Positions 8,591-16,490 are shown, counted from the stretch's first letter. The stretch is 36,023 nt of DNA from Candidatus Moraniibacteriota bacterium (GCA_030629775.1 DAOVOJ010000003.1:1-36023); one strand, 5' to 3'. Numbers and translations are program-made. The notes: generated by a model from the letters alone, not told the origin.

Positions 8591-8875
8591 TTAAAGTAAT
8601 AAATTTTTTATTCTCTTCGCTTCTTCCTCAACAACTTTCCCGTCGTATTCTCCTGAATGGGCTGTTTGGTTTCCGTAAGATGGCTTTTTTTGGTCAAGAT
8701 GAAGATTTAAAATATAATTTTTCTCATCCTCGCTGATGTACAAATGAAAGCGGGGATAAAAATTTGTTCCCAACCTTCGGACATAAGAATTTTCCAAAGG
8801 AAAATACCCGCACTTTCTTTTTAAAAAAGTGGCGATGTTTTGTTTGAGATTTTTTTTGGGAAGATAGATTTTTAT
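8591..8875 (-). CDS. Hypothetical protein (about 94 aa) with a damaged or non-canonical start
   Basis: The C-terminal part, from a TTG at 8797, gives 68 residues. The reading frame and protein-like sequence (K-I-Y-L-P-K-K-N-L-K-Q-N, then K-R-K-C-G-Y-F-P-L-E-N) continue upstream to an ATA at 8875 and a little beyond, with no ATG, GTG or TTG. It then runs into the palindromic repeat cluster at 8889-8988 and a stop. The start may have been lost by an ATG-to-ATA change or by insertion of the repeat; TTG 8797 is a fallback. The visible protein is hydrophilic, with Y-P-R-F-H-L-Y-I-S and a helical Lys/Glu-rich end (V-V-E-E-E-A-K-R-I-K). No family recognised. Confidence 0.5.
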   Translation of the reverse strand: MKIYLPKKNLKQNIATFLKRKCGYFPLENSYVRRLGTNFYPRFHLYISEDEKNYILNLHLDQKKPSYGNQTAHSGEYDGKVVEEEAKRIKNLLL

Positions 8876-8888
8876 AAAAACTTGTTTA

Positions 8889-8988
8889 ATCTGTGTTCGT
8901 CTGTGCTTTAATCAGTGTTTTTCTGTGTCTAATTTAAATGGCACACAGACGAACACAGACCTTCGGACACAGATAAACACAGATAATT
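8889..8988. repeat. Palindromic cluster of CTGTGTT/AACACAG units
   Basis: A left arm with C-T-G-T-G-T-T-C-G-T-C-T-G-T-G pairs with C-A-C-A-G-A-C-G-A-A-C-A-C-A-G (8943 onward). A second pair (C-A-G-T-G-T-T-T-T-T-C-T-G-T-G-T-C with G-A-C-A-C-A-G-A-T-A-A-A-C-A-C) is interleaved with it. The remaining gap before the next gene, to 9057, is plain AT-rich DNA. Confidence 0.8.
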
Positions 8989-9057
8989 TCTAATGACATT
9001 ATAACAACAAAAGAGCATAATGATAATATCAGCAATGTAACAATTTAGCAATATATT

Positions 9058-10074
9058 ATGAAAATAAATTCAAAAGAGAAAGGCGTTTGGCGGTACGCGG
9101 AGTTTTATGATGAATTTATAAAATCGGAGAACAGATTAAATTTAAATAAAAAAGGAACGAGGGAAATTGAAATTCACAAAATAAATAAACTGCTAAATAT
9201 CAATTATCTTTATTTTAAGCGAGAGGATGAAAACAAAACCGGCTCGCTGAAAGACAGGAGTTTGGCTTATCAGATCTCTTTGGCCAAGCAGAACAATAAA
9301 AAGTCGCTGGTTATTTCAACTTCCGGCAACGCGGGAATCGCGGCGGCGGCGTATTGTCGCGAAGCGAAAATAAAACTTTTAATTTTTATTTCTCCGGAAA
9401 CTGAAAAAGAGAAAATTATTGAGATGCAAAAATACGATCCGATCATCGTAAAATCAAAAAAGGCCATCAGGCTGGCAAACTATTTATCGGCAAAATATAA
9501 AATTGAAAATCTGCGACCGTCCGTTAACGATTCGTCAATTGAAGGTTTTAAATCAATCGCTTTTGAAATATTTGAAAATCTGGGAGAAGTTGAAGCGATC
9601 TTTACTTTCACCACCAGTGGAAGTTCGTTTGTCGGGATCGGACGGGCTTATAAATATTTATTGGAAAATAAAGAGATAAAAAAAATTCCAAAACTTTACG
9701 CCGTTCAGGGCGAAGCGGGGAAGTTGGGAATAAAAAATACCAGACGCAAAAAAGAAATTTTGGAGTTGATAAAATTAAGCGGAGGAAACGGTATTTATGT
9801 TGATGAAGAAAAAATCGAAAAAGCTAAAAATATTCTTGAAGAAAACAATATTTTTACTTCTCCCGAAGGACAGGCGAGTTTCGCGGCGGCGGTTAAAGCT
9901 AATGAAAAAAATAAATTCAAGAAAGTTGTTTGTATTCTTTCCGGAAAATCGAGAAAAGACAATGGCGAGATTAACGAGAGTAAAATTTTTCAAGCGGAAA
10001 ATTTTGGAGAAGTGGATAAAATCGCGGAGTTGACCGATTATTTCCCTCCCGAGAAGAGAATAAATTCTATCTAA
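9058..10074 (+). CDS. thrC: Threonine synthase-like PLP enzyme (fold type II)
   Basis: The 338-residue protein has the fold-type-II PLP layout. The Schiff-base lysine is K65 in T-G-S-L-K-D-R. The phosphate-binding loop S-G-N-A-G is at 89-93, within V-I-S-T-S-G-N-A-G-I-A-A-A-A. A Ser/Gly-rich loop, T-F-T-T-S-G-S-S-F-V-G-I-G-R, lies near residue 187. The F-K-R-E-D-x-N-x-T-G-S-L-K-D-R stretch is closest to threonine synthase (O-phosphohomoserine to threonine). Related threonine/serine dehydratase-like or diaminopropionate enzymes share the fold, so the substrate is not certain. It has no SD, stands alone, and converges with murJ. No other threonine biosynthesis gene is in the window. Confidence 0.75.
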   Translation: MKINSKEKGVWRYAEFYDEFIKSENRLNLNKKGTREIEIHKINKLLNINYLYFKREDENKTGSLKDRSLAYQISLAKQNNKKSLVISTSGNAGIAAAAYCREAKIKLLIFISPETEKEKIIEMQKYDPIIVKSKKAIRLANYLSAKYKIENLRPSVNDSSIEGFKSIAFEIFENLGEVEAIFTFTTSGSSFVGIGRAYKYLLENKEIKKIPKLYAVQGEAGKLGIKNTRRKKEILELIKLSGGNGIYVDEEKIEKAKNILEENNIFTSPEGQASFAAAVKANEKNKFKKVVCILSGKSRKDNGEINESKIFQAENFGEVDKIAELTDYFPPEKRINSI

Positions 10075-10106
10075 TTTCTTAAAAAGAGCGTGTGTTTGAA
10101 TTTAGT

Positions 10107-11738
10107 TTATTCTTTCACTACTTCCACCGTTCTAATTTTTGTCTTGAAAATTCTTCGTCGCAAGGCGTTTTTGAAAAGAATTAATTCCTTGCTTTTGAAG
10201 ATCCACATTAGTAAAAGATAAATTAAAATTCCCGCCGAGCCCGCCAGAAAACCCTGAATAAGCACTCCGATAAAAGTTCTCATATTAACCAGCGGAGCGA
10301 TTAAATAAAGGGTTTGATAGGCAAACAGTCCGGCAATAATTGACGCCAGAGAGATTTTTGTCAAAGAAACAAAAATCTCTTTTTTATTGAACTGTTTCAT
10401 TTTTTGGGAAATCAAAATGAACAGCAGTCCGGCATTGACAATGCTTGCCAAAGAAAAAGCGATCGCCAATCCTGTTACTCCAAAGGGTTCGCCTGTCCAA
10501 GGGCTAATATACGAAGGAAGAATCAGGCAGCCGGCTAAATTTACCAGCATGCCGATCGAGGCTATCGCGAAAGGAGTTTTGGTGTTATGCGTTGCCCAAA
10601 AGGCGCGGGCGAAAAGAGGGATCAGCCCCTGGGCAAATAAGCTCAAAGCGAAAAACTGTAAAGTTTCCAGAGTTAAAACAGTGTCTTCCCAGCTAAATTT
10701 TCCGCTTCCCAAAACAACCCTGACGATCTGGGCTCTCAGAACTATCATTAAAACGCTGGCGGGGATCATCAGAAATAAAATTTGCCGCGTGATCAAAGAA
10801 AGCCGTTTGGCAAACTCAGGCATTTTTTTTCGGGAAGATAGGGCGGAGAGAGCGGGGAAGCTGGCCACCGCGAATGAAAAAGCGAATAATCCCAAAGGAA
10901 GATTCTGTAAATTATTGGCAAGATTAAAAATCGCTAAACTTCCTATTGCTAAAGTGGAAGCAATAATGGTAATAATTATTAAATTGAATTGAGAGACCAA
11001 TAATGTCAAAGTGCGGGGAACCATCATTTTAATAATCTTTCGCAATTCAGCGTTTTTAAGATCCCAAATCCATTGATAGCGAAAACCGAGACGAATGGCG
11101 GACGGCAGTTGAATAAGAAAATGAAGCAGAGCGCCTAGGACCACTCCCCATGCCAGACCGTAAAGCCCCCACCATTTTACAAAAAATACCGCTCCGATAA
11201 TAATGCCGATATTATACATTACCGGCGCCATGGCATAAAAAAAGAATCTTCTAAAAGACTGGAGAATTCCTCCCGTGACACTGCTCAGAGCAAGAAATAG
11301 GGGACTTAAAAACATAATGCGCGTTAGAGCAACAGTAAGATCTTTCTTTTCCCGGTCAAATCCCGGAACAATGAGATTAATAATTTCCGGTGACAGAATA
11401 ATTAAAATAAAGCAGACCAATAACAGCAAAACTAAAATAAAATTTAAAACTACATTAGTGGCTCTCCACGCCTCTTTTTCTTTATCAATTGCCAACAAGC
11501 CGGCGAAGATCGGAATAAATCCGGCCGACAACGCTCCAAGAACTACGATATTAAAAATTAAATCCGGGATTCTAAAAGCGGCGTAATAAATATCCAGTTC
11601 ATCTCCCGCTCCAAGCTGTCCGGCCAAAATTCGATCCCGCAACATTCCTAAAAAGCGGCTGGCCAGTGACGCCAGTCCCAATAAGATCGCCGCCGAGGTA
11701 ATTGAATTTGATTTTCCGTTGAGAATTTTCTTTAGCAT
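10107..11738 (-). CDS. murJ: Lipid II flippase MurJ (MviN, MOP superfamily)
   Basis: This 543-residue polytopic protein has about 14 hydrophobic segments. The N-terminal signature reads A-S-L-A-S-R-F-L-G-M-L-R-D-R-I-L-A, followed by D-I-Y-Y-A-A-F-R-I-P-D and G-A-L-S-A-G-F-I-P-I-F, a hallmark of MurJ/MviN with the conserved central-cavity arginines. The later segment N-L-A-N-N-L-Q-N-L-P-L-G-L-F also fits. It flips lipid-linked peptidoglycan precursor across the membrane. This agrees with the nearby division and wall cluster, although it is transcribed divergently from mraZ. An extended -10 (T-G-T-T-A-T-A-C-T) is visible about 30 nt before the ATG. No SD is present. Confidence 0.93.
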   Translation of the reverse strand: MLKKILNGKSNSITSAAILLGLASLASRFLGMLRDRILAGQLGAGDELDIYYAAFRIPDLIFNIVVLGALSAGFIPIFAGLLAIDKEKEAWRATNVVLNFILVLLLLVCFILIILSPEIINLIVPGFDREKKDLTVALTRIMFLSPLFLALSSVTGGILQSFRRFFFYAMAPVMYNIGIIIGAVFFVKWWGLYGLAWGVVLGALLHFLIQLPSAIRLGFRYQWIWDLKNAELRKIIKMMVPRTLTLLVSQFNLIIITIIASTLAIGSLAIFNLANNLQNLPLGLFAFSFAVASFPALSALSSRKKMPEFAKRLSLITRQILFLMIPASVLMIVLRAQIVRVVLGSGKFSWEDTVLTLETLQFFALSLFAQGLIPLFARAFWATHNTKTPFAIASIGMLVNLAGCLILPSYISPWTGEPFGVTGLAIAFSLASIVNAGLLFILISQKMKQFNKKEIFVSLTKISLASIIAGLFAYQTLYLIAPLVNMRTFIGVLIQGFLAGSAGILIYLLLMWIFKSKELILFKNALRRRIFKTKIRTVEVVKE

Positions 11739-11810
11739 TGTTTGTTTTTATTTCTTGCTGTTTAGTATAACATTTTTTTTAAGTTTTTTGAATTATGAAA
11801 TACGATTTTT

Positions 11811-11911
11811 CCCCTCCTTGCGAAGGAGGGGCTAGAGGTGGTTAGAAATAATAGCTAATTTTTCCAACACCTCTTTAAAAATCCCCCCTAGTCTCCCTTT
11901 TATAAAGGAGG
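11811..11911. repeat. C-rich/G-rich palindromic repeat, long copy
   Basis: A perfect 9-bp hairpin, C-C-C-C-T-C-C-T-T with A-A-G-G-A-G-G-G-G, opens the unit. G-A-G-G-T-G-G and an inverted C-C-A-A-C-A-C-C-T-C follow, then a C-T-C-C-C-T-T-T/A-A-A-G-G-A-G hairpin closes it. A related short copy is at 12381-12414 before mraZ. The 690-bp gap between murJ and mraZ also holds a half-end of the TGTCATCC type near 11985 and the signals listed below. Confidence 0.8.
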
Positions 11912-12179
11912 AAGATTAAAGTCTTATAATCTAAGATAAAATAAAAGTTTTAACTTATTATGAATTACGAAACTCATCAAAACTTGTCATCCCGAACTTA
12001 TTATGAACAGTGGATAATTTGTGTATAATTATTTGGATTTTTGCCGGAGGCATTTGATAAAAATAAGCAAAATAATAATTTATTCAATTCAAATACAACT
12101 TATACGACTTGAAATAAAGGCGGTTAATTTTGCGGTTCCCCGCTAACTTTTTAAGAATTGTATCTTATTTTGTTTTATT

Positions 12180-12204
12180 TAAGCCAAATTTATGGCTTAT
12201 TTTT
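12180..12204 (+). terminator. Terminator-like hairpin in the murJ-mraZ gap
   Basis: T-A-A-G-C-C-A (12180-12186) pairs with T-G-G-C-T-T-A (12193-12199) around a 6-nt loop, followed by five T residues. A TATAAT lies about 150 nt upstream (near 12033), so a short untranslated RNA might end here. No known RNA family was recognised in between. Confidence 0.35.
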
Positions 12205-12298
12205 AATTCTTGTTTTATTTAAAAAATAAAAATTAGCAGGTTATAAGAAAAGAATAAACTTAATTACGGAGATTGTAAAGCAATCGGACGCTGGTAAT

Positions 12299-12326
12299 TT
12301 GACTTTGATTGAAAATGGAGTATAAT
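12299..12326 (+). promoter_or_regulatory. Promoter of the mraZ-rsmH-ftsL-ftsI cluster
   Basis: TTGACT at 12299-12304, 16-nt spacer, perfect TATAAT at 12321-12326. This is the best promoter facing the division genes and would start transcription near 12333, about 95 nt before the mraZ ATG. Confidence 0.7.
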
Positions 12327-12332
12327 GGAAAC

Positions 12333-12362
12333 AAGTGGTGGAATGTGGATAAATATGGGGAT
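12333..12362 (+). promoter_or_regulatory. Probable MraZ operator: three 10-bp-spaced GTGG/TGGG repeats
   Basis: Three consecutive 10-bp units (A-A-G-T-G-G-T-G-G-A, A-T-G-T-G-G-A-T-A-A, A-T-A-T-G-G-G-G-A-T) start at 12333, 12343 and 12353, right after the -10 box. E. coli MraZ binds three TGGGN boxes with the same 10-bp period upstream of its own gene, so autoregulation of the cluster is likely here. Confidence 0.65.
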
Positions 12363-12380
12363 AAGTTAAAGTTAAATTCT

Positions 12381-12414
12381 AACCACCCCCAACCCCCTCT
12401 TTGCCAAGGAGGGG
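12381..12414. repeat. C-rich/G-rich palindromic repeat, short copy in the mraZ leader
   Basis: A-A-C-C-A-C-C-C-C-C, then C-C-C-C-T-C-T-T-T-G-C-C-A-A-G-G-A-G-G-G-G, can form a hairpin. It lies between the operator and the mraZ start and includes an A-A-G-G-A-G-G that mimics an SD. At 16 nt from the ATG it is too far to be a normal one. Confidence 0.7.
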
Positions 12415-12428
12415 ATTAAAGAAAAAAT

Positions 12429-12860
12429 ATGTTTATTGGAGAATACCAACACAATATTGATGAAAAAGGGAGACTGGCGGTGCCGGTTAAATTTCGCAAG
12501 GAACTTTCAAAAGGAGCGGTCGTTACCAAGGGTCTTGATGACTGCCTTTTTTTGTATTCTCTTAAAGAGTGGAAAGAGATTGCCGGAAAGTTGAGCAAAC
12601 TGCCGATCAGCCAAGCCAACACACGGGCTTTTGCCCGCTTGATGCTGGCCGGAGCGATGGATGTTCAAATTGATAAACAAGGAAGAGTTGTTTTGCCGGA
12701 TTACTTAAGAAAATATGCCGGCTTGAATAAAAAAGTAATTATTAGCGGACTTTACAGCCGTTTGGAAATCTGGGACGAGAAAAAGTGGAATAAATATAAA
12801 AACACCACCGAGAAATCCAGCGGAGATATCTCGGAAAAGTTGGGAGAGATAAGAATATAA
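12429..12860 (+). CDS. mraZ: Transcriptional regulator MraZ
   Basis: The 143-residue protein has two AbrB-fold MraZ repeats. The first is M-F-I-G-E-Y-Q-H-N-I-D-E-K-G-R-L-A-V-P-V-K-F-R (residues 1-23) and the second is D-V-Q-I-D-K-Q-G-R-V-V-L-P-D-Y-L-R (about 78-94), each carrying the D-x-K-G-R/D-x-Q-G-R DNA-contact motif. MraZ is the nucleoid-associated regulator at the head of dcw clusters and represses its own promoter. The three 10-bp direct repeats at 12333-12362 are its likely target. The gene is followed by an AT-rich tandem repeat and a palindrome before rsmH, so cotranscription with rsmH is not guaranteed. Confidence 0.95.
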   Translation: MFIGEYQHNIDEKGRLAVPVKFRKELSKGAVVTKGLDDCLFLYSLKEWKEIAGKLSKLPISQANTRAFARLMLAGAMDVQIDKQGRVVLPDYLRKYAGLNKKVIISGLYSRLEIWDEKKWNKYKNTTEKSSGDISEKLGEIRI

Positions 12861-12866
12861 AGAAAA

Positions 12867-12901
12867 TTTTTATTTTTTATTTTTTATTTTTTATTTTTTA
12901 T
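12867..12901. repeat. Heptanucleotide tandem repeat (TTTTTTA)x5
   Basis: About five head-to-tail copies of a 7-bp T6A unit just after the mraZ stop. It is likely hypervariable in length by slippage, and the T-rich strand might act as a weak termination zone. Confidence 0.8.
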
Positions 12902-12966
12902 TGAATTTCTAATGAATCAATTTTCAATGATTATTTTTTTTCTGAATTACGAAATGTGTTAGAATT

Positions 12967-13076
12967 TGTCATCCTGAACTTGTTTCAGGATCTGTCGTCT
13001 GTTACTGTAAGTTTTAAGATAAATATAAAAGCATAATGTAGCACATGACAGATCCTGAAACAAGTTCAGGATGACA
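12967..13076. repeat. Palindromic element family B, copy 2 (inverted relative to copy 1)
   Basis: 110 bp with T-G-T-C-A-T-C-C-T-G-A-A ends. The core (C-G-T-C-T-G-T-T-A-C-T-G, then A-A-G-C-A-T-A-A-T-G-T-A) is the reverse complement of the core at 8460-8569. An extra half-end (T-C-A-G-G-A-T-G-A-C-A) follows at about 13085-13096, as if part of a second insertion. Confidence 0.9.
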
Positions 13077-13182
13077 AGTTCAATTCAGGATGACAATTAA
13101 AGTTTTATATTTTATTTCTATCTTCTAGTTTTATTAAAACTTTATAAACTTTTAACTTTACAAACTTTATAAGCTTTATTTC

Positions 13183-14157
13183 ATGTCTTATTTTCACATC
13201 CCGGTTTTACTGAACGAAGTAATAAAAATTACTGATCCCCAAAAAAATGAGAATCTGGTGGACGGAACTTTGGGGGGCGGGGGACACAGTAAAGCGATTT
13301 TAGAAAAAACGGGACCGAAAGGAAAACTGCTGGGGATGGATCTGGATCCGGAAGCGCTGCGAGCGGCGCGGGATAACTTAAAAAAATTTGAGAAAAGAAT
13401 AATTTTGAAGAGAGAAAATTTTACTGATTTTTCCCGAGTAGTGGAAAAATATGATTTTCATCCTATTGATATAGTTCTTTTAGATCTGGGAATTTCGTCT
13501 TATCAGCTTGACGAAGATGTGTTGGGAATTTCTTTTTTAAAGAATCAGCCGCTTGATATGAGAATCGGAGGAGAATTGGAGAATTATGATAATCGGATCA
13601 CGGCAACGGAAATTTTAAACAAGTGGCCGGAGGAAAAAATAAAAGAAGTTATTAAGGATTATGGCGAGGAAAGATATGCTCGGGCAATTGCCAAGAATAT
13701 TGTTGTGGAAAGAAAAATAAAAAAGATCGAACTGACCGGACGGCTGGTGGAGATAATTGAAAAGTCGGTGCCGGCAAGTTATAAGAGCAGAAGGCAAAGA
13801 ATCCATTTCGCGACGCGAACTTTTCAGGCTTTAAGAATCGCGGTTAACAGGGAATTGGATAATTTAAAAAACGCTCTGCCTCAAATTTTAGAAGAATTAA
13901 GCCCTGGCGGGCGGATGGCGGTAATCTCCTTTCATTCACTGGAAGACAGAATTGTAAAACAATTTTTTGTGAGAGAGTCAAAAGATTGCGTCTGCGATAG
14001 CGAGGTTCCGGTATGCGTTTGCCATCACAAAGCGCGGCTTAAAATTTTAACTAAAAAGCCTATTACTCCAAGCGAGGAGGAAGTAGAAAAAAATCCGAGA
14101 GCAAGAAGCGGAAAATTAAGAGTAGCGGAAAAAGTCCATAAAGTCAAAAGTCTATAA
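13183..14157 (+). CDS. rsmH: 16S rRNA m4C1402 methyltransferase RsmH (MraW)
   Basis: The 324-residue protein begins S-Y-F-H-I-P-V-L-L-N-E-V and has the SAM-binding loop D-G-T-L-G-G-G-G-H-S-K-A at about 27-38. L-L-D-L-G-I-S-S-Y-Q-L-D, the segment F-A-T-R-T-F-Q-A-L-R-I-A-V-N-R-E-L and the late I-S-F-H-S-L-E-D-R-I-V-K-Q-F-F follow. All are diagnostic of MraW/RsmH, which N4-methylates C1402 in the decoding centre. The length is normal. A Cys-rich spot (C-V-C-D...C-V-C-H, about residues 270-281) is typical of the family's C-terminal part. It lies in the conserved position between mraZ and ftsL. The upstream gap carries palindrome B copy 2 and an AAACTTTATAA repeat block; no SD is present. Confidence 0.96.
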   Translation: MSYFHIPVLLNEVIKITDPQKNENLVDGTLGGGGHSKAILEKTGPKGKLLGMDLDPEALRAARDNLKKFEKRIILKRENFTDFSRVVEKYDFHPIDIVLLDLGISSYQLDEDVLGISFLKNQPLDMRIGGELENYDNRITATEILNKWPEEKIKEVIKDYGEERYARAIAKNIVVERKIKKIELTGRLVEIIEKSVPASYKSRRQRIHFATRTFQALRIAVNRELDNLKNALPQILEELSPGGRMAVISFHSLEDRIVKQFFVRESKDCVCDSEVPVCVCHHKARLKILTKKPITPSEEEVEKNPRARSGKLRVAEKVHKVKSL

Positions 14158-14192
14158 AGTCGAAAGTAAAACCTGTTGATTAAATAAAAACA

Positions 14193-14546
14193 ATGGCGAT
14201 CATTAAAACAAAATCTAACTTCAGAAGAATGGGCGGGAGAAGAACGGCTTCTTGTAAAGCAAGAAAGAGTAAATTGGCGCTTAGTTTTGTAATTGTCTTT
14301 TTGATTTGCTGTTTGAGCGTTTCTTACATTATTCAAACCAGTGGCGTGACGGCGGGGAATTACGATATTGAAGATTGTGAAAAAAAATTGGACGATTTAA
14401 AAAATGAAAATCAAAACTTGATGGTTGAACTGGCAAGATTAAAATCAATGCCCCGGTTGGAAGAAACGGCGGACGCGTTTAATATGGTTGCCATGGAAAA
14501 AGCGGATTATATCACCGCAAGCGGCTCGGCAATGGCGGTAAGATGA
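14193..14546 (+). CDS. ftsL: FtsL-like division protein
   Basis: The 117-residue protein has a basic N-terminal cytoplasmic tail (about 1-28) and one membrane helix (about 30-50, with A-L-S-F-V-I-V-F-L-I). A periplasmic coiled coil follows (K-K-L-D-D-L-K-N-E-N-Q-N-L-M-V-E-L-A-R-L), then a short C-terminal tail. This bitopic coiled-coil topology and its place between rsmH and ftsI identify it as the FtsL position of the dcw cluster; sequence identity in this family is always low. FtsL would link the division complex and activate FtsI/FtsW. It starts 35 nt after rsmH, and the intervening DNA contains AAGTC/ATAAAGT repeat units. Confidence 0.75.
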   Translation: MAIIKTKSNFRRMGGRRTASCKARKSKLALSFVIVFLICCLSVSYIIQTSGVTAGNYDIEDCEKKLDDLKNENQNLMVELARLKSMPRLEETADAFNMVAMEKADYITASGSAMAVR

Positions 14547-14588
14547 GTCTATAAAGTCGAAAGTCCATAAAGTGGAAAGTTCATAAAG
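14546..14588. repeat. AAGTCNATAAAGT intergenic repeat units
   Basis: Three or more imperfect copies of a unit like G-T-C-T-A-T-A-A-A-G-T-C-G-A-A-A follow the ftsL stop. The same short motif recurs near 928-945, 5700-5715, 13130-13175, 14137-14165 and 17569-17655, in both orientations and always between genes. Confidence 0.7.
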
Positions 14589-14609
14589 CTAAGTCTGGGG
14601 GTTAAACTC

Positions 14610-14690
14610 GGAGTGACAAACGAGCGACAGCGGAGTTTGTTATTTTTTGCGATAAACTAACACACTCCGCTGTCGCTCGTGTGTCACTCC
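14610..14690. repeat. Long palindrome with 33-bp arms between ftsL and ftsI
   Basis: The left arm 14610-14642 (starting G-G-A-G-T-G-A-C) and right arm 14658-14690 (ending G-T-C-A-C-T-C-C) match as inverted repeats at about 30 of 33 positions, with a 15-nt loop. It could form a strong RNA hairpin within the dcw transcript. It has no T-run and so is not a standard terminator. The inner arms carry C-G-A-G-C-G-A-C-A-G-C-G-G-A-G. Confidence 0.85.
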
Positions 14691-14738
14691 ATGATATATG
14701 TTGTCCGTGTATTACTCCAAATCTAAGTTATTGCAGTT

Positions 14739-16472
14739 ATGAAAAAAATCAGAAACAGGAGACAATCTAAAGACGGGAGGATTGTTTTTTTATCGGGGGT
14801 AATTTTTTTGGCTTTTGCGATCGTCGTTCTTCGCCTTTTTCAGGTACAGGTTTTGGATCATAATAATTATGTCGCTTTGGCGGAAGACCAATACGGTTTT
14901 TACGATAAAGTAATTCCTGAACGCGGAAAAATATTTTTCAAAGACGAACATTCCAGCGAACTTTATCCGGCGGCGATAAACAGGAGAATGAATTTGATTT
15001 ACGCCGTGCCGAGAGAAATAGAGGATTTTAAAAAAGCGGCGGAAACTTTGGCGCCAATTTTGGAAATTGACGAGGAAAAATTGCTTGGCGTATTAAATAA
15101 ACCCGACGATTCTTACGAAGTAATTAAGCGAAAAACGAATAACGAATTAGCGGAAAAAATTAAAGAACTGAATATTAAAGGAATTAAAACGGCGCCGGAG
15201 GATTGGCGGTATTACCCGGGCGATTCTCTGGCAGCCAATGTTTTGGGGTTCGTGGGGTATAAAGACAAAGATAAGGTCGGCCGATACGGAGTGGAAGGAT
15301 ATTACCAAAATGAACTGGCGGGGCAGACAGGAATTATAGGCGCCAAGTCCGGCGGAATTTTAAGCAAGATTGCCAAATTGCGATCCGATTTTAAAACGCC
15401 CCGCGACGGTGATAACCTTGTTTTGACTATTGACCAAACGGTCCAGTTTACCGTTGAAAAAAAATTAAAGGAAACCATAGAACGATTCGGGGCGGAAGCG
15501 GGAAGCGCGATCATTATGGATCCCCGGACAGGAGCGATCATTGCCATGGCCCAGCAGCCGTCCTATGATCCCAACGAATATTCCAAGACTGAAGATCTGA
15601 ATTGTTTTATCAATATCAACGCCAGAGGATTGTATGAGCCGGGGTCGGTGATGAAACCGGTTACGATGGCGATGGCGATTGATCTAAATAAAGTCGCTCC
15701 CGGGACGACTTACTTGGATGAAGGAGTGGTAAGAATAAAAGGGTGGCCGATCTATAATTCCGATGGCAAGGCTTACGGCAGGCAAACTATGACGGAGGTT
15801 TTGGAAAAATCTCTAAATACCGGAATCGTTTTTGTTCAGGAGCAAATAGATAAGGAAAAATTTTGTAATTATTTAAAAGATTTTGGTTTTGATATGCCGA
15901 CGGGAGCGGGGATAGAGGAAGAAATGGCGGGCAATCTTTCAAATCTTAGCAATTTCAAAATTGATGTTAATTTCGCCAACGCGGCTTTTGGTCAGGGAAT
16001 TATGGTTACGCCGATGGAAATGTTAACGGCGATCTCGGTAATTGCCAATGACGGGAAATTAATGAGGCCGTATTTGGTTGAAAAATTTATTCATCCCGAC
16101 GGCAGCGAAACTGAAGTTTCTTCGCAGGTGGTTCGCCAGGTAATTTCTCCCCGGGCGGCCAATCTGGTGTCGGCGATGATGGTGAGCGTCATTGAAAACG
16201 GCCATTCTCGCGGAGCGAGAGTAAAAGGTTATCGTTTTGCCGGCAAAACCGGAACGGCTCAAGTGGCAAAAAAAGACGAACGAGGCTATGATCCCGATAG
16301 AACGATCCATACTTTTGTCGGGTTCGGACCGCTGCCGGATCCTCGTTTTGCAATGTTGATCAGGCTGGATGATCCGACAGAGGTTTCTTTTGCCGCCGAT
16401 TCAACAGCTAAGTTTTTTCGGGAGATGATGAAATTTTTAGTTGATTATTATGATATTCCGCCGGAAGAGTGA
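14739..16472 (+). CDS. ftsI: Penicillin-binding protein FtsI/PBP2B-type peptidoglycan transpeptidase
   Basis: The 577-residue protein has a short cytoplasmic tail and one membrane helix (about 17-37). The dimerisation/pedestal domain has P-E-R-G-K-I-F-F near residue 62. The transpeptidase domain has the active-site serine S303 in E-P-G-S-V-M-K-P, the SxN motif S358-L-N and the K503-T-G-T-A motif. It crosslinks septal peptidoglycan outside the membrane. The spacing of the three motifs is normal for class B PBPs. It has no PASTA domain. It follows the ftsL-like gene, as expected in a dcw cluster. The downstream gap holds palindromic element A copy 3. Confidence 0.95.
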   Translation: MKKIRNRRQSKDGRIVFLSGVIFLAFAIVVLRLFQVQVLDHNNYVALAEDQYGFYDKVIPERGKIFFKDEHSSELYPAAINRRMNLIYAVPREIEDFKKAAETLAPILEIDEEKLLGVLNKPDDSYEVIKRKTNNELAEKIKELNIKGIKTAPEDWRYYPGDSLAANVLGFVGYKDKDKVGRYGVEGYYQNELAGQTGIIGAKSGGILSKIAKLRSDFKTPRDGDNLVLTIDQTVQFTVEKKLKETIERFGAEAGSAIIMDPRTGAIIAMAQQPSYDPNEYSKTEDLNCFININARGLYEPGSVMKPVTMAMAIDLNKVAPGTTYLDEGVVRIKGWPIYNSDGKAYGRQTMTEVLEKSLNTGIVFVQEQIDKEKFCNYLKDFGFDMPTGAGIEEEMAGNLSNLSNFKIDVNFANAAFGQGIMVTPMEMLTAISVIANDGKLMRPYLVEKFIHPDGSETEVSSQVVRQVISPRAANLVSAMMVSVIENGHSRGARVKGYRFAGKTGTAQVAKKDERGYDPDRTIHTFVGFGPLPDPRFAMLIRLDDPTEVSFAADSTAKFFREMMKFLVDYYDIPPEE

Positions 16473-16490
16473 GGTTAAAACTTGAACGCT

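Noticed and set aside
10387-10992. A 201-codon plus-strand frame opposite murJ
   Set aside because: It lies wholly antisense to the clearly conserved murJ; the composition is that of a shadow frame.
12345-12353. Exact DnaA-box-like 9-mer upstream of mraZ, as a possible origin
   Set aside because: A single box with no cluster, no dnaA or dnaN nearby; it overlaps the MraZ repeat units, which explain it better.
12406-12412. AAGGAGG before mraZ as its ribosome binding site
   Set aside because: It is part of a palindromic repeat and lies 16 nt from the ATG, too far for a normal SD.
12867-12901. T-rich direct repeats as a possible CRISPR array
   Set aside because: The units are 7 bp and directly contiguous, with no spacers. 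No CRISPR array or cas gene was seen anywhere in the window.
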